Assembly (NCBI GenBank): GCA_019912965.1
Contig: JAIOHM010000029.1
Coordinates: 32,698-96,697 of the forward strand
Length of the DNA stretch: 64,000 nt
Direction of reading: 5' to 3'
From: Anaerolineae bacterium
Lineage (GTDB): Bacteria > Chloroflexota > Anaerolineae > Aggregatilineales > Phototrophicaceae
The position numbers and the translations under genes were made by a program. This document shows positions 8,829-16,191 of this stretch, in pieces (position 1 is the stretch's first letter; each line of letters begins with the position of its first letter). The notes beneath the pieces were generated by a model that worked only from the letters and a program-made list of their open reading frames with translations, was not told the origin of the DNA and did not search any database.

Positions 8829-10127
8829 TTATATTCCGAAGCGATTGTGCGGGGGGATATTCAATTCACTGACCCTCATCAGGCGTTTGAGGCGATTGTT
8901 CATCCGGATGGCTTCGAGGTAATAGGCTTCTAGCTGCTCCATGATGACGCTCCAGGGACGCTGCTCGGCGCGCTGGCGGGCGCTCTGTGCCATCTGTTTT
9001 CGCAGTTCGGGATTATCGCGGAGGGTGCGGGCGGCGGCGGCAAAGGCTTCTGGTTCGTCTGCACAAATGTAACCTGTTACCCCATGTTCGACGAGATCAA
9101 TCACACCGCCCTGATTGATAACCACTGAGGGCAAACCAGAGGCGAGGGCTTCCTGCACTACCTGACCAAAAGTTTCGCACGTACCTGTGAACATGAATAC
9201 ATCGGCGCTGGCGTAGGCACTGGCGAGATCACTCCCATACAGATAGCCCATAAAATGTGTGCCCGTTCCGGCGAAAAGATTTTCCATTTCGTCGCGTAGC
9301 GCACCATCACCTATGATGGTTAGGGCAACTCCCGGTGTTTGCGCGACTTCTAATAACAGATCAACCCGCTTTTCATTGGCTATTCGTCCAACATAGATGC
9401 ACAGGAGCGAATCCGGGTCACGGCCATTGAGCAGTCGATCACGCCAAGATGATGAAAGGCAGTTTGGGTGAAAACGTTGGCTGTCGACACCACGCACCCA
9501 ACGGCGCAGACGCCGATAACCCCCTTCGCGCAGATGGTTCAGGGTGTAACTGGAAGGGACAAGCGTCAGGTGGCAACCGTTGTGGATATAACGCAGCCAA
9601 CTGGCAAGGGGCTGTGAGAACAGATTGAGGCCGTAATGGGTTGCATAGTTGGGGAGGTCGGTCTGGTAATTGGCGATGACCGGGATGCTATGCCAGCGCC
9701 CGTACATCATGCCACTGACGGAGAGCAGGGCGGGGCTGAACATATGAATCAGATCGGGTTTGAATTCATCCAGATAGGCGTTAATGGCCGGACTGGGCAG
9801 GGCGATACGGGTTTCCGGTGCAGCAGGAAAGCCGAGCGATGGCAGCGGAATAACACGGGTTGAGCCGATGCATGGGGGGGCAGTATCCGGGGCAAAAACC
9901 AGTACCTCGCGTCCAGTTTCCTGAAGGTAACGCAGGGTGAGGTAAGCTGTTTTTGAAACCCCATCTATTTTGGGGAGGAATGCCTCGGCAAAAATGGCGA
10001 CCCGTTTTACCGGGGCGAGTGACGCATTCGTGAAATCTGGCTGGAAAGCAAACTCAGCCCCGAATACTTGTTCAACTTTCTGCGGATCGAACCGGGTGAG
10101 AGCTTCAAATAATCGGTGATTGGCCAT
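8829..10127 (-). CDS. Glycosyltransferase family 4 (GT-B)
   Basis: This 432-residue retaining glycosyltransferase has the GT-B fold of family 4. The acceptor domain starts with VKRVAIFAEAFLPKIDGVSKT, typical of diacylglycerol sugar transferases such as MgtA/SQD2-like enzymes. The donor domain carries YVGRIANEKRVDLLLEV and the EX7E-type motif CETFGQVVQEALASGLPSVV. A role in glycolipid or cell-envelope glycan synthesis is likely, but the donor and acceptor are not known. The first 41 residues before VKRVAIF are an extension not needed for the fold. The start is nevertheless supported by a strong ribosome binding site (GAGGGAG, read on the minus strand at 10138-10132) four bases before the ATG. 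The gene therefore overlaps the upstream PHP gene by 121 bases in a different frame. Confidence 0.85.
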   Translation of the reverse strand: MANHRLFEALTRFDPQKVEQVFGAEFAFQPDFTNASLAPVKRVAIFAEAFLPKIDGVSKTAYLTLRYLQETGREVLVFAPDTAPPCIGSTRVIPLPSLGFPAAPETRIALPSPAINAYLDEFKPDLIHMFSPALLSVSGMMYGRWHSIPVIANYQTDLPNYATHYGLNLFSQPLASWLRYIHNGCHLTLVPSSYTLNHLREGGYRRLRRWVRGVDSQRFHPNCLSSSWRDRLLNGRDPDSLLCIYVGRIANEKRVDLLLEVAQTPGVALTIIGDGALRDEMENLFAGTGTHFMGYLYGSDLASAYASADVFMFTGTCETFGQVVQEALASGLPSVVINQGGVIDLVEHGVTGYICADEPEAFAAAARTLRDNPELRKQMAQSARQRAEQRPWSVIMEQLEAYYLEAIRMNNRLKRLMRVSELNIPPHNRFGI

Positions 10128-10750
10128 GATGCTCCCTCGGCAGCGGTCTGCCCACTTGCCAGTGCAGCGCGGAAATCGTCGGCAGTGCGCCCATGAAAGC
10201 GCGTGATACCCGCACCAATGGCATTGAGGGTATGCGCATCACTGTTGCCGACTACCGGGAGGGGTACATGACTGCCAATACGCCGCGCCAACCGATTATT
10301 ACCGGGAGTCAATGTCCCCGCATTGTAGACTTCAATTGCGTCTACTCCCCATTGTATTAACACTTCGGGATGGCGTAAGTAACGCAGGACGTAAGTTCCG
10401 TTGATGAGGGGTTCGCCGGGATGTGCCAGAATAGCGAAGCCGCCCTGTTCATGAATCGCGGCGACGGTTTCAGCTATCGACATGCGTTTGGGAATGGGTT
10501 GGGTAATCCACAGACCGACGACATGCCCGCCGCGCGCGGTGACTTCCATACCGGGGATAATATCGAAAGGGTAGTGATTACGCTGCTCATAAGCCCACAG
10601 ACTGGCATCCAGCACATCGTGATCGGTGATGGCGATGACGTTCAGATCACCCCGGTGGGCAACACGCTCCAAAACCTGAGCAGCGGTTGCGAGGCCATCG
10701 CTGGCGCGGGTGTGCATGTGAACATCGGCACGACCAGTGAGTTGAGTCAT
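10007..10750 (-). CDS. PHP-domain phosphoesterase
   Basis: This 247-residue protein has a polymerase-and-histidinol-phosphatase fold, a metal-dependent phosphoesterase. The metal-binding motifs are visible: ADVHMHTRASDG near residues 9-19, ITDHDVLD, the GMEVTA glutamate, AILAHPGEP, and GNSDAHTLNAIG near the end. Related proteins include 3',5'-nucleoside bisphosphate phosphatases. The ATG at 10750 (MTQLTGRADVH) is preferred to the longer open frame from 10834, since the fold begins at once and GAAAGGG lies upstream. Its last 40 codons overlap the first 40 of the downstream glycosyltransferase. The two are often neighbours in related genomes as far as I recall, but the substrate here cannot be named. 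Confidence 0.8.
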   Translation of the reverse strand: MTQLTGRADVHMHTRASDGLATAAQVLERVAHRGDLNVIAITDHDVLDASLWAYEQRNHYPFDIIPGMEVTARGGHVVGLWITQPIPKRMSIAETVAAIHEQGGFAILAHPGEPLINGTYVLRYLRHPEVLIQWGVDAIEVYNAGTLTPGNNRLARRIGSHVPLPVVGNSDAHTLNAIGAGITRFHGRTADDFRAALASGQTAAEGASWPITDYLKLSPGSIRRKLNKYSGLSLLSSQISRMRHSPR

Positions 10751-10928
10751 TGACACGAAACCCTTTCTATTCTTCAAGGCACGAAAATAATTCGAGACCC
10801 CAAAATGAACGCCGAAAGACGATTTGCTTATCATACACCGGAATTGCTAAGACGATTATAAAGCCGGGCTAAATGTTATCTATGATCCTTGATGCGCATG
10901 AATACTCCCCTTGCTGTACAATTTGAGT

Positions 10929-11825
10929 ATGCGCCCTGTGTTACGGCTGATCCGACGATACGGTTTATTTATCCCCGCGCTGGCGCTGATGGCGCTGGTG
11001 GTGGGGGGCTTGGCATATCTGGCGATAACGATTGGAACACAACAGGATTCCGTTCGGGTTATTGGCACATCTATTGTTATCAGTCCTTTGCCACCGATTG
11101 GGACGCCGATTGCGCGATTCGCGGGAGTCGATCCAGCAATTATCCCTTATTTGGAGGGTGGGCAACCGCGATTTGGGGTGAATGCGCTGGAGGTTCTGGG
11201 GCAAGGGATTCCACCTGTGGGGGCGTTTCTGCCGCGCGCGGGCAACGCACAATTTAAATTGGTTGAGCCGACTGCGATGCCGACGCCTTTGTATTATCCG
11301 ACTTCACCACCGTTACCCTATCCGACTTCGCCGCCTGTTCCGACGGCTGCTGGCCCGATTATCCCGACGCTTTCGGCAGAAATGGCCGCGACAATTCAGG
11401 CGTTTGGCGGGAATGTAACTCCGATTGGACTGCCTTATATGGGCGCTGAATGCCCACCGAGTGGGCTACCTGTTGAAGGGCTTTTAACCCAGCGGTTTCA
11501 TGGTTATCACAGCGGGATTGATCTGGGTGTGCCTTCCGGTTCGCCAGTTTATGCCACACAGAGTGGGATTGTGACGTGGGCCGACTGGAATACATTCGGC
11601 TATGGGAATCTGGTGATTATCCAAAGCGGGCGATTTATTACCTATTACGCGCATTTGACTTCGCCCAATGTTCTGCTTGGTGATGTGGTCGGGAAGAACA
11701 GCATTATCGGGTGGAGTGGAAGCACCGGGAACAGCAGCGGGCCACATGTGCATTACGAAACGCGGATTGATGATATTCCGGTTGATCCGCTGACATTTGA
11801 GGCGCGCGGGTTGGGGACATGCTAG
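10929..11825 (+). CDS. Membrane-anchored M23 (LytM) peptidase
   Basis: This 298-residue protein is a zinc metallopeptidase of the M23/LytM family, probably a cell-wall or envelope hydrolase. A single N-terminal membrane segment (IPALALMALVVGGLAYLAI, about residues 15-33) anchors it. A linker rich in Pro, Thr and Ser holds a short tandem repeat of YPTSPP. The C-terminal peptidase domain has HSGIDLG with His194 and Asp198 and GPHVHYE with His273 and His275, the complete metal set. The ATG at 10929 is chosen over a TTG at 10911. A TACAAT hexamer at 10917-10922 lies about seven bases before this ATG, which would give a nearly leaderless message, but no good -35 is seen at the right distance. The histidine kinase at 11999 follows after 173 bases. 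Confidence 0.85.
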   Translation: MRPVLRLIRRYGLFIPALALMALVVGGLAYLAITIGTQQDSVRVIGTSIVISPLPPIGTPIARFAGVDPAIIPYLEGGQPRFGVNALEVLGQGIPPVGAFLPRAGNAQFKLVEPTAMPTPLYYPTSPPLPYPTSPPVPTAAGPIIPTLSAEMAATIQAFGGNVTPIGLPYMGAECPPSGLPVEGLLTQRFHGYHSGIDLGVPSGSPVYATQSGIVTWADWNTFGYGNLVIIQSGRFITYYAHLTSPNVLLGDVVGKNSIIGWSGSTGNSSGPHVHYETRIDDIPVDPLTFEARGLGTC

Positions 11826-11998
11826 GGGTAGAAAGTACTGCGTACTGTGGGCTGAGTACCAGGTAAAGTTAAGATTAAGTAATGCGGTATGAGTACAAAG
11901 TACTGAGAAAAATTATAGGTTCGCGTGGATTTTTGAGGGTGAAATCATTAATGATGCTCCATTAGGGGCTGGCTGAGAGGGTTAGGGAGGGGGAAGCG
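11826..11998. other. Intergenic region with repeated GTAC motifs
   Basis: Five GTAC tetramers, mostly in the context AGTACTG or GAGTAC, occur between about 11834 and 11904. They look like decayed copies of a short tandem repeat. The palindrome CATTAATG occurs near 11946. Immediately before the kinase start is a purine-rich GGGAGGGGGAAGCG that can serve as ribosome binding site. No gene or RNA is recognised. Confidence 0.4.
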
Positions 11999-14206
11999 AT
12001 GGCGACTCCGGTGAAAAAGACGCGATTTATTTCGCTGCGGTGGCGGTTTACCGTGCCACTGTTTGCGGTGATTCTGACTGCGGCAATGGTCGGATCGTAT
12101 TTCCTGGGGGCGCGAGTCAGCGGGACGATGGATACCCCACAGGTCAATTTGCTTCTGCAAAGCAGTCGTGCGATCAACCAGCGGGCGGCAGAACTTTATG
12201 CTCAAACGCGAACTGAGGCGCAGCGATTGGCGTTTACGCAGGGCGTGGCTGATGCATTGGGTGAGGGCGATGCTGATAGGCTGCTCGAACTGGTTGATGC
12301 TCAGGTGCGTTTATCGCGTTTAGATGCGGTGACGCTGGTGAACCGCCGCGGTGCCGAAGTGTTGAGCCTGCTGCGGACGGAAACAGCAGATGGAAGTGAT
12401 TACGCAGTGAACAGTGGGACTCTGCTGGATGACCAACCGTTAATTGAGGCCGGGATGGCGGGCGAGGCTACCGGGATTTCGCGGACGAACGAGGGATATA
12501 TGGTGTTCGTCAGCGTTCCGGTTGATGGTGAGGGGGCGGCGCTGGTGGGGTGGCGATTGGGGAGCCTTCTCGAATCGCTGAAGGGCAGCGGACTCACAGA
12601 GGTTGCGCTGTACGGGGAATTCGGCACTCTCTTGCAAACTACACTAGCGGCTGACGCGATCCTACCAGATTTGCAGGTTGGGCAGGAAGTTTTTAAGCAG
12701 GCGTTGGCGCTGGGCGGAGCGCAGGTTCCGGTTCAAAGTATGCAGCTCAATGGTAAGGCGTATCAGGGTGCATATTTCCCTTTCCAGTTCGGGTCAGAAA
12801 CATTGGGTGTCATCGGAGCATTTGCGGCAGACAATATTCCATTAGTGACGGCGGTTGGACGCCAGTTTACGGGGTTGATGATGGCAGCAGTTGCGGGTGC
12901 GGTGGTGATTGGGGCGTTTTTGATTCTGCAACTGGTGATCGTCCGGCGGGTGACGCGGGTAACACGGGTAGCACATGAACTGACAACGGGTAATTCGACC
13001 GCACGGACGAATATGCAGCCCGCCGACGAGATTGGGAAGATGGGGCAGGCGCTTGACCAGTACGCGAATTATGTACAGGAACGGCAGGACTCACTGCGCC
13101 AATCACTACGCCGCCAGCGCCGGGAAACCGAGCATCTCACAGCGGTTTTGGAATCGCTGCCGGATGGAATCATCGTGCAGGATGTGGATGGGCGGGTGGT
13201 GATGATGAACGAACAGGCGAAAACCCTGCTCGGTTCACAGCGCAACTTCCGCAATGCGGCGTTTCATGACCTAACGACGACGGTCACGGATGGGTTAGGG
13301 CCAGCGATTGCGCCGGGGATTTATTCGTTGGGCGATCCGCAGCGGGTGGAACTGGATGGCAAGATGTTGAGCGCACAGGCAGCCGCCGTGATGAATATGG
13401 CTGATGTGCGGGTGGGGACGGTGGTGGTGCTGCGGGATGTGACTCTGGATGTGCGGCGGCAGCGGCTTCAGGAACGGGTGCTGCACCAGATGGAACAGCA
13501 GGTGCAAAAACCGCTGGCAGAACAGGCCGAAGCTGCGCGGCAGGCTTTGAGTACAGTCGCTAAGGAACTGACACGGCAGGCGGTGACACTGCAAAAGCTG
13601 GTGGTCGAGATGCGGGACTTGAATATGCCGGACGCGCCGGAAAGCCGGGAAGGGCAGCGGGCACTGCATTTGGATACGCTGATTTGGGCGGTGGCAAACG
13701 AGTGGCGCCAAGTGGCCGCGGCGAATAATCTGACGCTGGATGTAGGCATCGCGCAGAAGGGATTGTATGTGCTGGGCGATGAACGGCGCTTGCGGTGGGC
13801 AATTGGGAATCTGGTGGATAACGCGGTGAAATACACACCTCCGGGTGGGAAGCTGATGCTGGAAATTCAGGGCGAGAGCAACGGGCGGGCACAACTGCGC
13901 GTTCGGGATAACGGGGTTGGAATCGCACCTGAAGAACTCACGCAGGTTTTTACACGATTTTACCGGGGTATTCCAACCACACAGGCGGGACGGGTCATCA
14001 GTGCGCCGGGGACGGGTCAGGGTTTGACGATTGCCAAGCAGATTATCGAAGGGCACGGTGGGTCGATCCAGATTAAGAGCAAGGTGGGGGTTGGGACGGC
14101 GGTTTACTTTATGCTGCCGCTGACTGCGGCGGTGAGTATGACTTTACCGCACTTGCAGATGGATATGGAAGGGGAGACGGTGCGGCTGGAGACGGAGGAG
14201 ATGTAG
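11999..14206 (+). CDS. Membrane histidine kinase with dCache, HAMP and PAS; H-box His absent
   Basis: This 735-residue sensor kinase has a first membrane segment (about residues 17-37), a large extracytoplasmic Cache-like sensor, a second membrane segment (about 292-314), a HAMP domain (RRVTRVTRVAHELTTGN onward), a PAS domain (ESLPDGIIVQDVDGRVVMMN, near 383) and an ATPase domain. The latter has intact N box (NLVDNAVKYTPPGG, near 604), G1 (VRDNGVGIAPEE), F box (FTRFYRG) and G2 (GTGQGLTIAKQI, near 672). The dimerisation helix is unusual: where SHELRTPL is expected it reads EQQVQKPL, so Gln500 occupies the phosphoacceptor position. A His496 sits four residues earlier. No response regulator is adjacent. 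It may be a pseudokinase, a phosphatase-only sensor, or use the shifted His; the sequence does not tell. Confidence 0.85.
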   Translation: MATPVKKTRFISLRWRFTVPLFAVILTAAMVGSYFLGARVSGTMDTPQVNLLLQSSRAINQRAAELYAQTRTEAQRLAFTQGVADALGEGDADRLLELVDAQVRLSRLDAVTLVNRRGAEVLSLLRTETADGSDYAVNSGTLLDDQPLIEAGMAGEATGISRTNEGYMVFVSVPVDGEGAALVGWRLGSLLESLKGSGLTEVALYGEFGTLLQTTLAADAILPDLQVGQEVFKQALALGGAQVPVQSMQLNGKAYQGAYFPFQFGSETLGVIGAFAADNIPLVTAVGRQFTGLMMAAVAGAVVIGAFLILQLVIVRRVTRVTRVAHELTTGNSTARTNMQPADEIGKMGQALDQYANYVQERQDSLRQSLRRQRRETEHLTAVLESLPDGIIVQDVDGRVVMMNEQAKTLLGSQRNFRNAAFHDLTTTVTDGLGPAIAPGIYSLGDPQRVELDGKMLSAQAAAVMNMADVRVGTVVVLRDVTLDVRRQRLQERVLHQMEQQVQKPLAEQAEAARQALSTVAKELTRQAVTLQKLVVEMRDLNMPDAPESREGQRALHLDTLIWAVANEWRQVAAANNLTLDVGIAQKGLYVLGDERRLRWAIGNLVDNAVKYTPPGGKLMLEIQGESNGRAQLRVRDNGVGIAPEELTQVFTRFYRGIPTTQAGRVISAPGTGQGLTIAKQIIEGHGGSIQIKSKVGVGTAVYFMLPLTAAVSMTLPHLQMDMEGETVRLETEEM

Positions 14207-14583
14207 CTTTTAGCTGTCAGTTATCAGTTGATAGTTGACAGTTTCCAGAAAAGACAAGATGGATTTGCGGCGATTGCGATTGCGAAAAGGGTTTGCGCGC
14301 AAATGTCGCAAATGTCGTCAATGTCACACACGGGTTTTGCGACATTTTATGTCGTCGTTGTCGTCGTTGTCGGTGAGTGGTTTTTAGTTCTTGGTTATTG
14401 GGAAATGACAATTGGTTGAGGGGAAGTGGCGGCGATGGCGGCGGCGGCGCGGTGGCGGAAGTGGGTTTCGCCGCCATATTAGTTGTCAGTTCACCGTTAT
14501 CGGTTTTCAGTCAAATGCTGTTTTCTTATCGGGTCGGCGTCTGTGGTTTGAGGTTTGGGTTATTAGTTGATTCACAACGTGCG

Positions 14584-14642
14584 AAAGATTCTGCAAATTC
14601 TGCAAATGCAGCACTGGTTTTTTGTGCAATTTGCGAATCTTT
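14584..14642. repeat. Inverted repeat with 14-15 base arms
   Basis: The left arm AAAGATTCTGCAAAT (14584-14598) and right arm ATTTGCGAATCTTT (14629-14642) are reverse complements apart from one extra base in the left arm. The 30-base loop contains further copies of TCTGCAAAT and TGCAAAT-like words. It may be an RNA hairpin or a decayed mobile repeat. Confidence 0.6.
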
Positions 14643-14654
14643 GTAGTGGTGCAA

Positions 14655-14678
14655 AGGCGCAATATATTGCACCCCTAC
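14655..14678. repeat. Dispersed palindrome, diverged copy (AATATATT core)
   Basis: The core GCAATATATTGC (14659-14670) is a perfect 12-base palindrome and is followed by ACCCCTAC, the right arm seen in the copies at 17752 and 34725. The left arm is AAGGC instead of GTAGGGG, so this copy is partly decayed. A small hairpin CTACA...TGTAG follows directly. Confidence 0.55.
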
Positions 14679-14766
14679 AGGATATTGTAGAACAAAAGGA
14701 CTAGGAAAGCAAGTTCGAGTCTGGTTTGGAATCCATAGGCAAAGGGCAGTGCTTAGAGAGGTGAGA

Positions 14767-14797
14767 AAGCGGGGCGTCCATCTCGGTCGCCCCGCTT
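14767..14797 (-). terminator. Hairpin after the cytochrome c lipoprotein gene
   Basis: A perfect ten-base stem, AAGCGGGGCG (14767-14776) with CGCCCCGCTT (14788-14797), has an 11-base loop and lies four bases beyond the minus-strand stop codon at 14801. The tract after it on the minus strand (TCTCACC) is only weakly U-rich, so it may be an inefficient or factor-assisted terminator. Confidence 0.6.
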
Positions 14798-14800
14798 GCT

Positions 14801-15406
14801 TTACTGGAGGGTTTTGAGATAGGCGACGAGGTTATTGATTTGTTCTTCGGTGAAGATGTCGCCGTAGGTTTGCGGCATCAGGCCATCCACGAAACCTTCG
14901 ACCACATAATCGCCGGGGTGGAGGATGGAGTTATGCAGGTATTCGTCGGCGGTTTGACCCGCGACACGGGTTTCGGCACGTACCGCTACATTGAGCAGGC
15001 CGGGGCCGATGAGCATGTCTTCGCGGTCAAAGTAGTGGCAGGTGGCACAGGCGAAATTGACCTCACCACGCACTTCGTTAAAGAGTTCGCGGCCTGCTTC
15101 CACATCGCCGGCACCAGATGCGGCTGGGGCTACGGTGGGTGGGGGCAGGGTTGGCGCGGCTGTGGGCGGTTCGGTGGGCGCTGCCGTTGGTGGAACAGGG
15201 GTTACAGTCGGCGGCAGTTCAGTCGATGTAGCGGTTGGTGGCAATGGTGTGGCCGTTGGCGCGATCTGGGTTTGATATTCGGATGTGACGAGGAGCGCGG
15301 CCTCTGTGCCCTGTGCCTGTTCTGACCAAACGGGTGTGGCAACCGTGCCACAGGCGGCCAGCAAAAGCACAGCAACGGGTAAGGCAAGGCGATATACGCG
15401 ATTCAT
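14801..15406 (-). CDS. Mono-heme cytochrome c lipoprotein
   Basis: This 201-residue protein is an exported small cytochrome c. It starts with a lipoprotein signal whose lipobox LLAAC puts the lipidated residue at Cys19, so it is anchored to the outer face of the membrane. Residues 48-95 form a Thr/Pro-rich linker with repeated PPTxxP units. The heme domain has the CATCH motif (Cys120, Cys123, His124) and a candidate axial Met177 in DGLMPQTYGD, followed by the usual C-terminal helix ITEEQINNLVAYLK-like segment. It resembles the soluble cytochrome c domain that feeds terminal oxidases. No oxidase genes are adjacent, and the gene stands alone between convergent and codirectional neighbours. An electron-transfer role is sure; its partner is not known. 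Confidence 0.9.
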   Translation of the reverse strand: MNRVYRLALPVAVLLLAACGTVATPVWSEQAQGTEAALLVTSEYQTQIAPTATPLPPTATSTELPPTVTPVPPTAAPTEPPTAAPTLPPPTVAPAASGAGDVEAGRELFNEVRGEVNFACATCHYFDREDMLIGPGLLNVAVRAETRVAGQTADEYLHNSILHPGDYVVEGFVDGLMPQTYGDIFTEEQINNLVAYLKTLQ

Positions 15407-15487
15407 AAACCTATTTCCTCTGCGGTTGTTATTGTGAGGATTTTAACAAAGTGGCGGAAGTATAGCATATCGCCTTTCGCCCTGCAA

Positions 15488-16189
15488 TTATGGGGAACGC
15501 TGTGCAAGGCCGCGCATGATTTGAGCGGCGTTTTCGGTCAAAGGTGCGCCATGACCGAAACATACTACAGCAGGATTCAATTCGGATACCTTTTTGAGCG
15601 AGCGTGTATTCTCCGTCATGTCGCAGGTTAGGCTGCTGATAGGCAGGCGAATCCAATTACCGAAACGCATGAGAATATCACCCAAAAAGATGAGGCGTTT
15701 TTCCGGCTGCCAGAAGGCGATATGCCCGGGAGCATGACCGGGTGTTGCAATCACCAGCAAACCGCCGAGGACTTCCGGCAGCGTATTACCATCATTGACT
15801 TCACGGTCAACCAGTGTGGGTTTGAGGGTCATGCTGGGCGGACGCAACCCCAAACGCGCGATGCCGACAGCTTTATCCGGCGTGACACGCGGAATGGGAA
15901 TCTGACCTTCGATCACAGGACGTTCAGCAGATGAGGCGATGACCTGTGCGCCAGTCGCGGCTTTCAATTCTGGCAAGCTGCCGATATGGTCGGGATGGGC
16001 GTGGGTGATGAGGATGCGTTTGACATCAGCAGGCTGCCGCCCCATCGCCCGAATCTGGTCAAGAATTTTGCGACCAGAAGGAGCAATACTGGTGTCAATC
16101 AAGGTGAGGCCGTCCGGGTCTTCAATCAAGTAGACCCGGCCAGCCAGGAGTCCGGTGAAGGTATGAACGCCGGGGATAATCGTCCGCAT
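15488..16189 (-). CDS. MBL-fold metallo-hydrolase
   Basis: This 233-residue protein is a metallo-beta-lactamase fold hydrolase of the glyoxalase II-like group. The metal motif HAHPDH is at residues 63-68 (His63, His65, Asp67, His68). Later metal ligands appear in TPGHAPGHIAF, in FLGDIL and in CFGHGAP. No signal peptide is seen, so it should be cytoplasmic. It follows the radical SAM gene with a two-base gap, so the two are probably translationally coupled. The substrate is not predictable from sequence; hydrolysis of a thioester or lactone would be usual for the family. Confidence 0.85.
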   Translation of the reverse strand: MRTIIPGVHTFTGLLAGRVYLIEDPDGLTLIDTSIAPSGRKILDQIRAMGRQPADVKRILITHAHPDHIGSLPELKAATGAQVIASSAERPVIEGQIPIPRVTPDKAVGIARLGLRPPSMTLKPTLVDREVNDGNTLPEVLGGLLVIATPGHAPGHIAFWQPEKRLIFLGDILMRFGNWIRLPISSLTCDMTENTRSLKKVSELNPAVVCFGHGAPLTENAAQIMRGLAQRSP

Positions 16190-16191
16190 CT

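Larger units (their letters stand above)
14207..14800. other. 594-base non-coding stretch rich in inverted repeats
   Basis: No credible gene is seen on either strand; the open frames here are low-complexity. Structures visible: an imperfect 28-base hairpin at 14214-14241 (CTGTCA...TGACAG with G-T pairs); a 12-base palindrome TTTGCGCGCAAA at 14292-14303; a 12-base inverted repeat AAATGTCGCAAA (14301-14312) with TTTGCGACATTT (14336-14347); a GTCGTCGTT-type triplet run at about 14351-14372; a GGC-rich run at 14427-14457; an inverted repeat AAAGATTCTGCAAAT (14584-14598) with ATTTGCGAATCTTT (14629-14642); and one member of the dispersed palindrome family at 14655-14678. The stretch ends in a terminator hairpin. 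It lies between a plus-strand and a minus-strand gene that converge, so it holds no promoter for either. Confidence 0.6.

Noticed and set aside
11834..11904. GTAC repeats as a CRISPR-like array
   Set aside because: The units are only 4-8 bases, unevenly spaced and not separated by unique spacers.
14377..14646. Open frame of 89 codons in the non-coding stretch
   Set aside because: Gly- and Ser-rich translation of GGC repeats, no ribosome binding site and no family resemblance.
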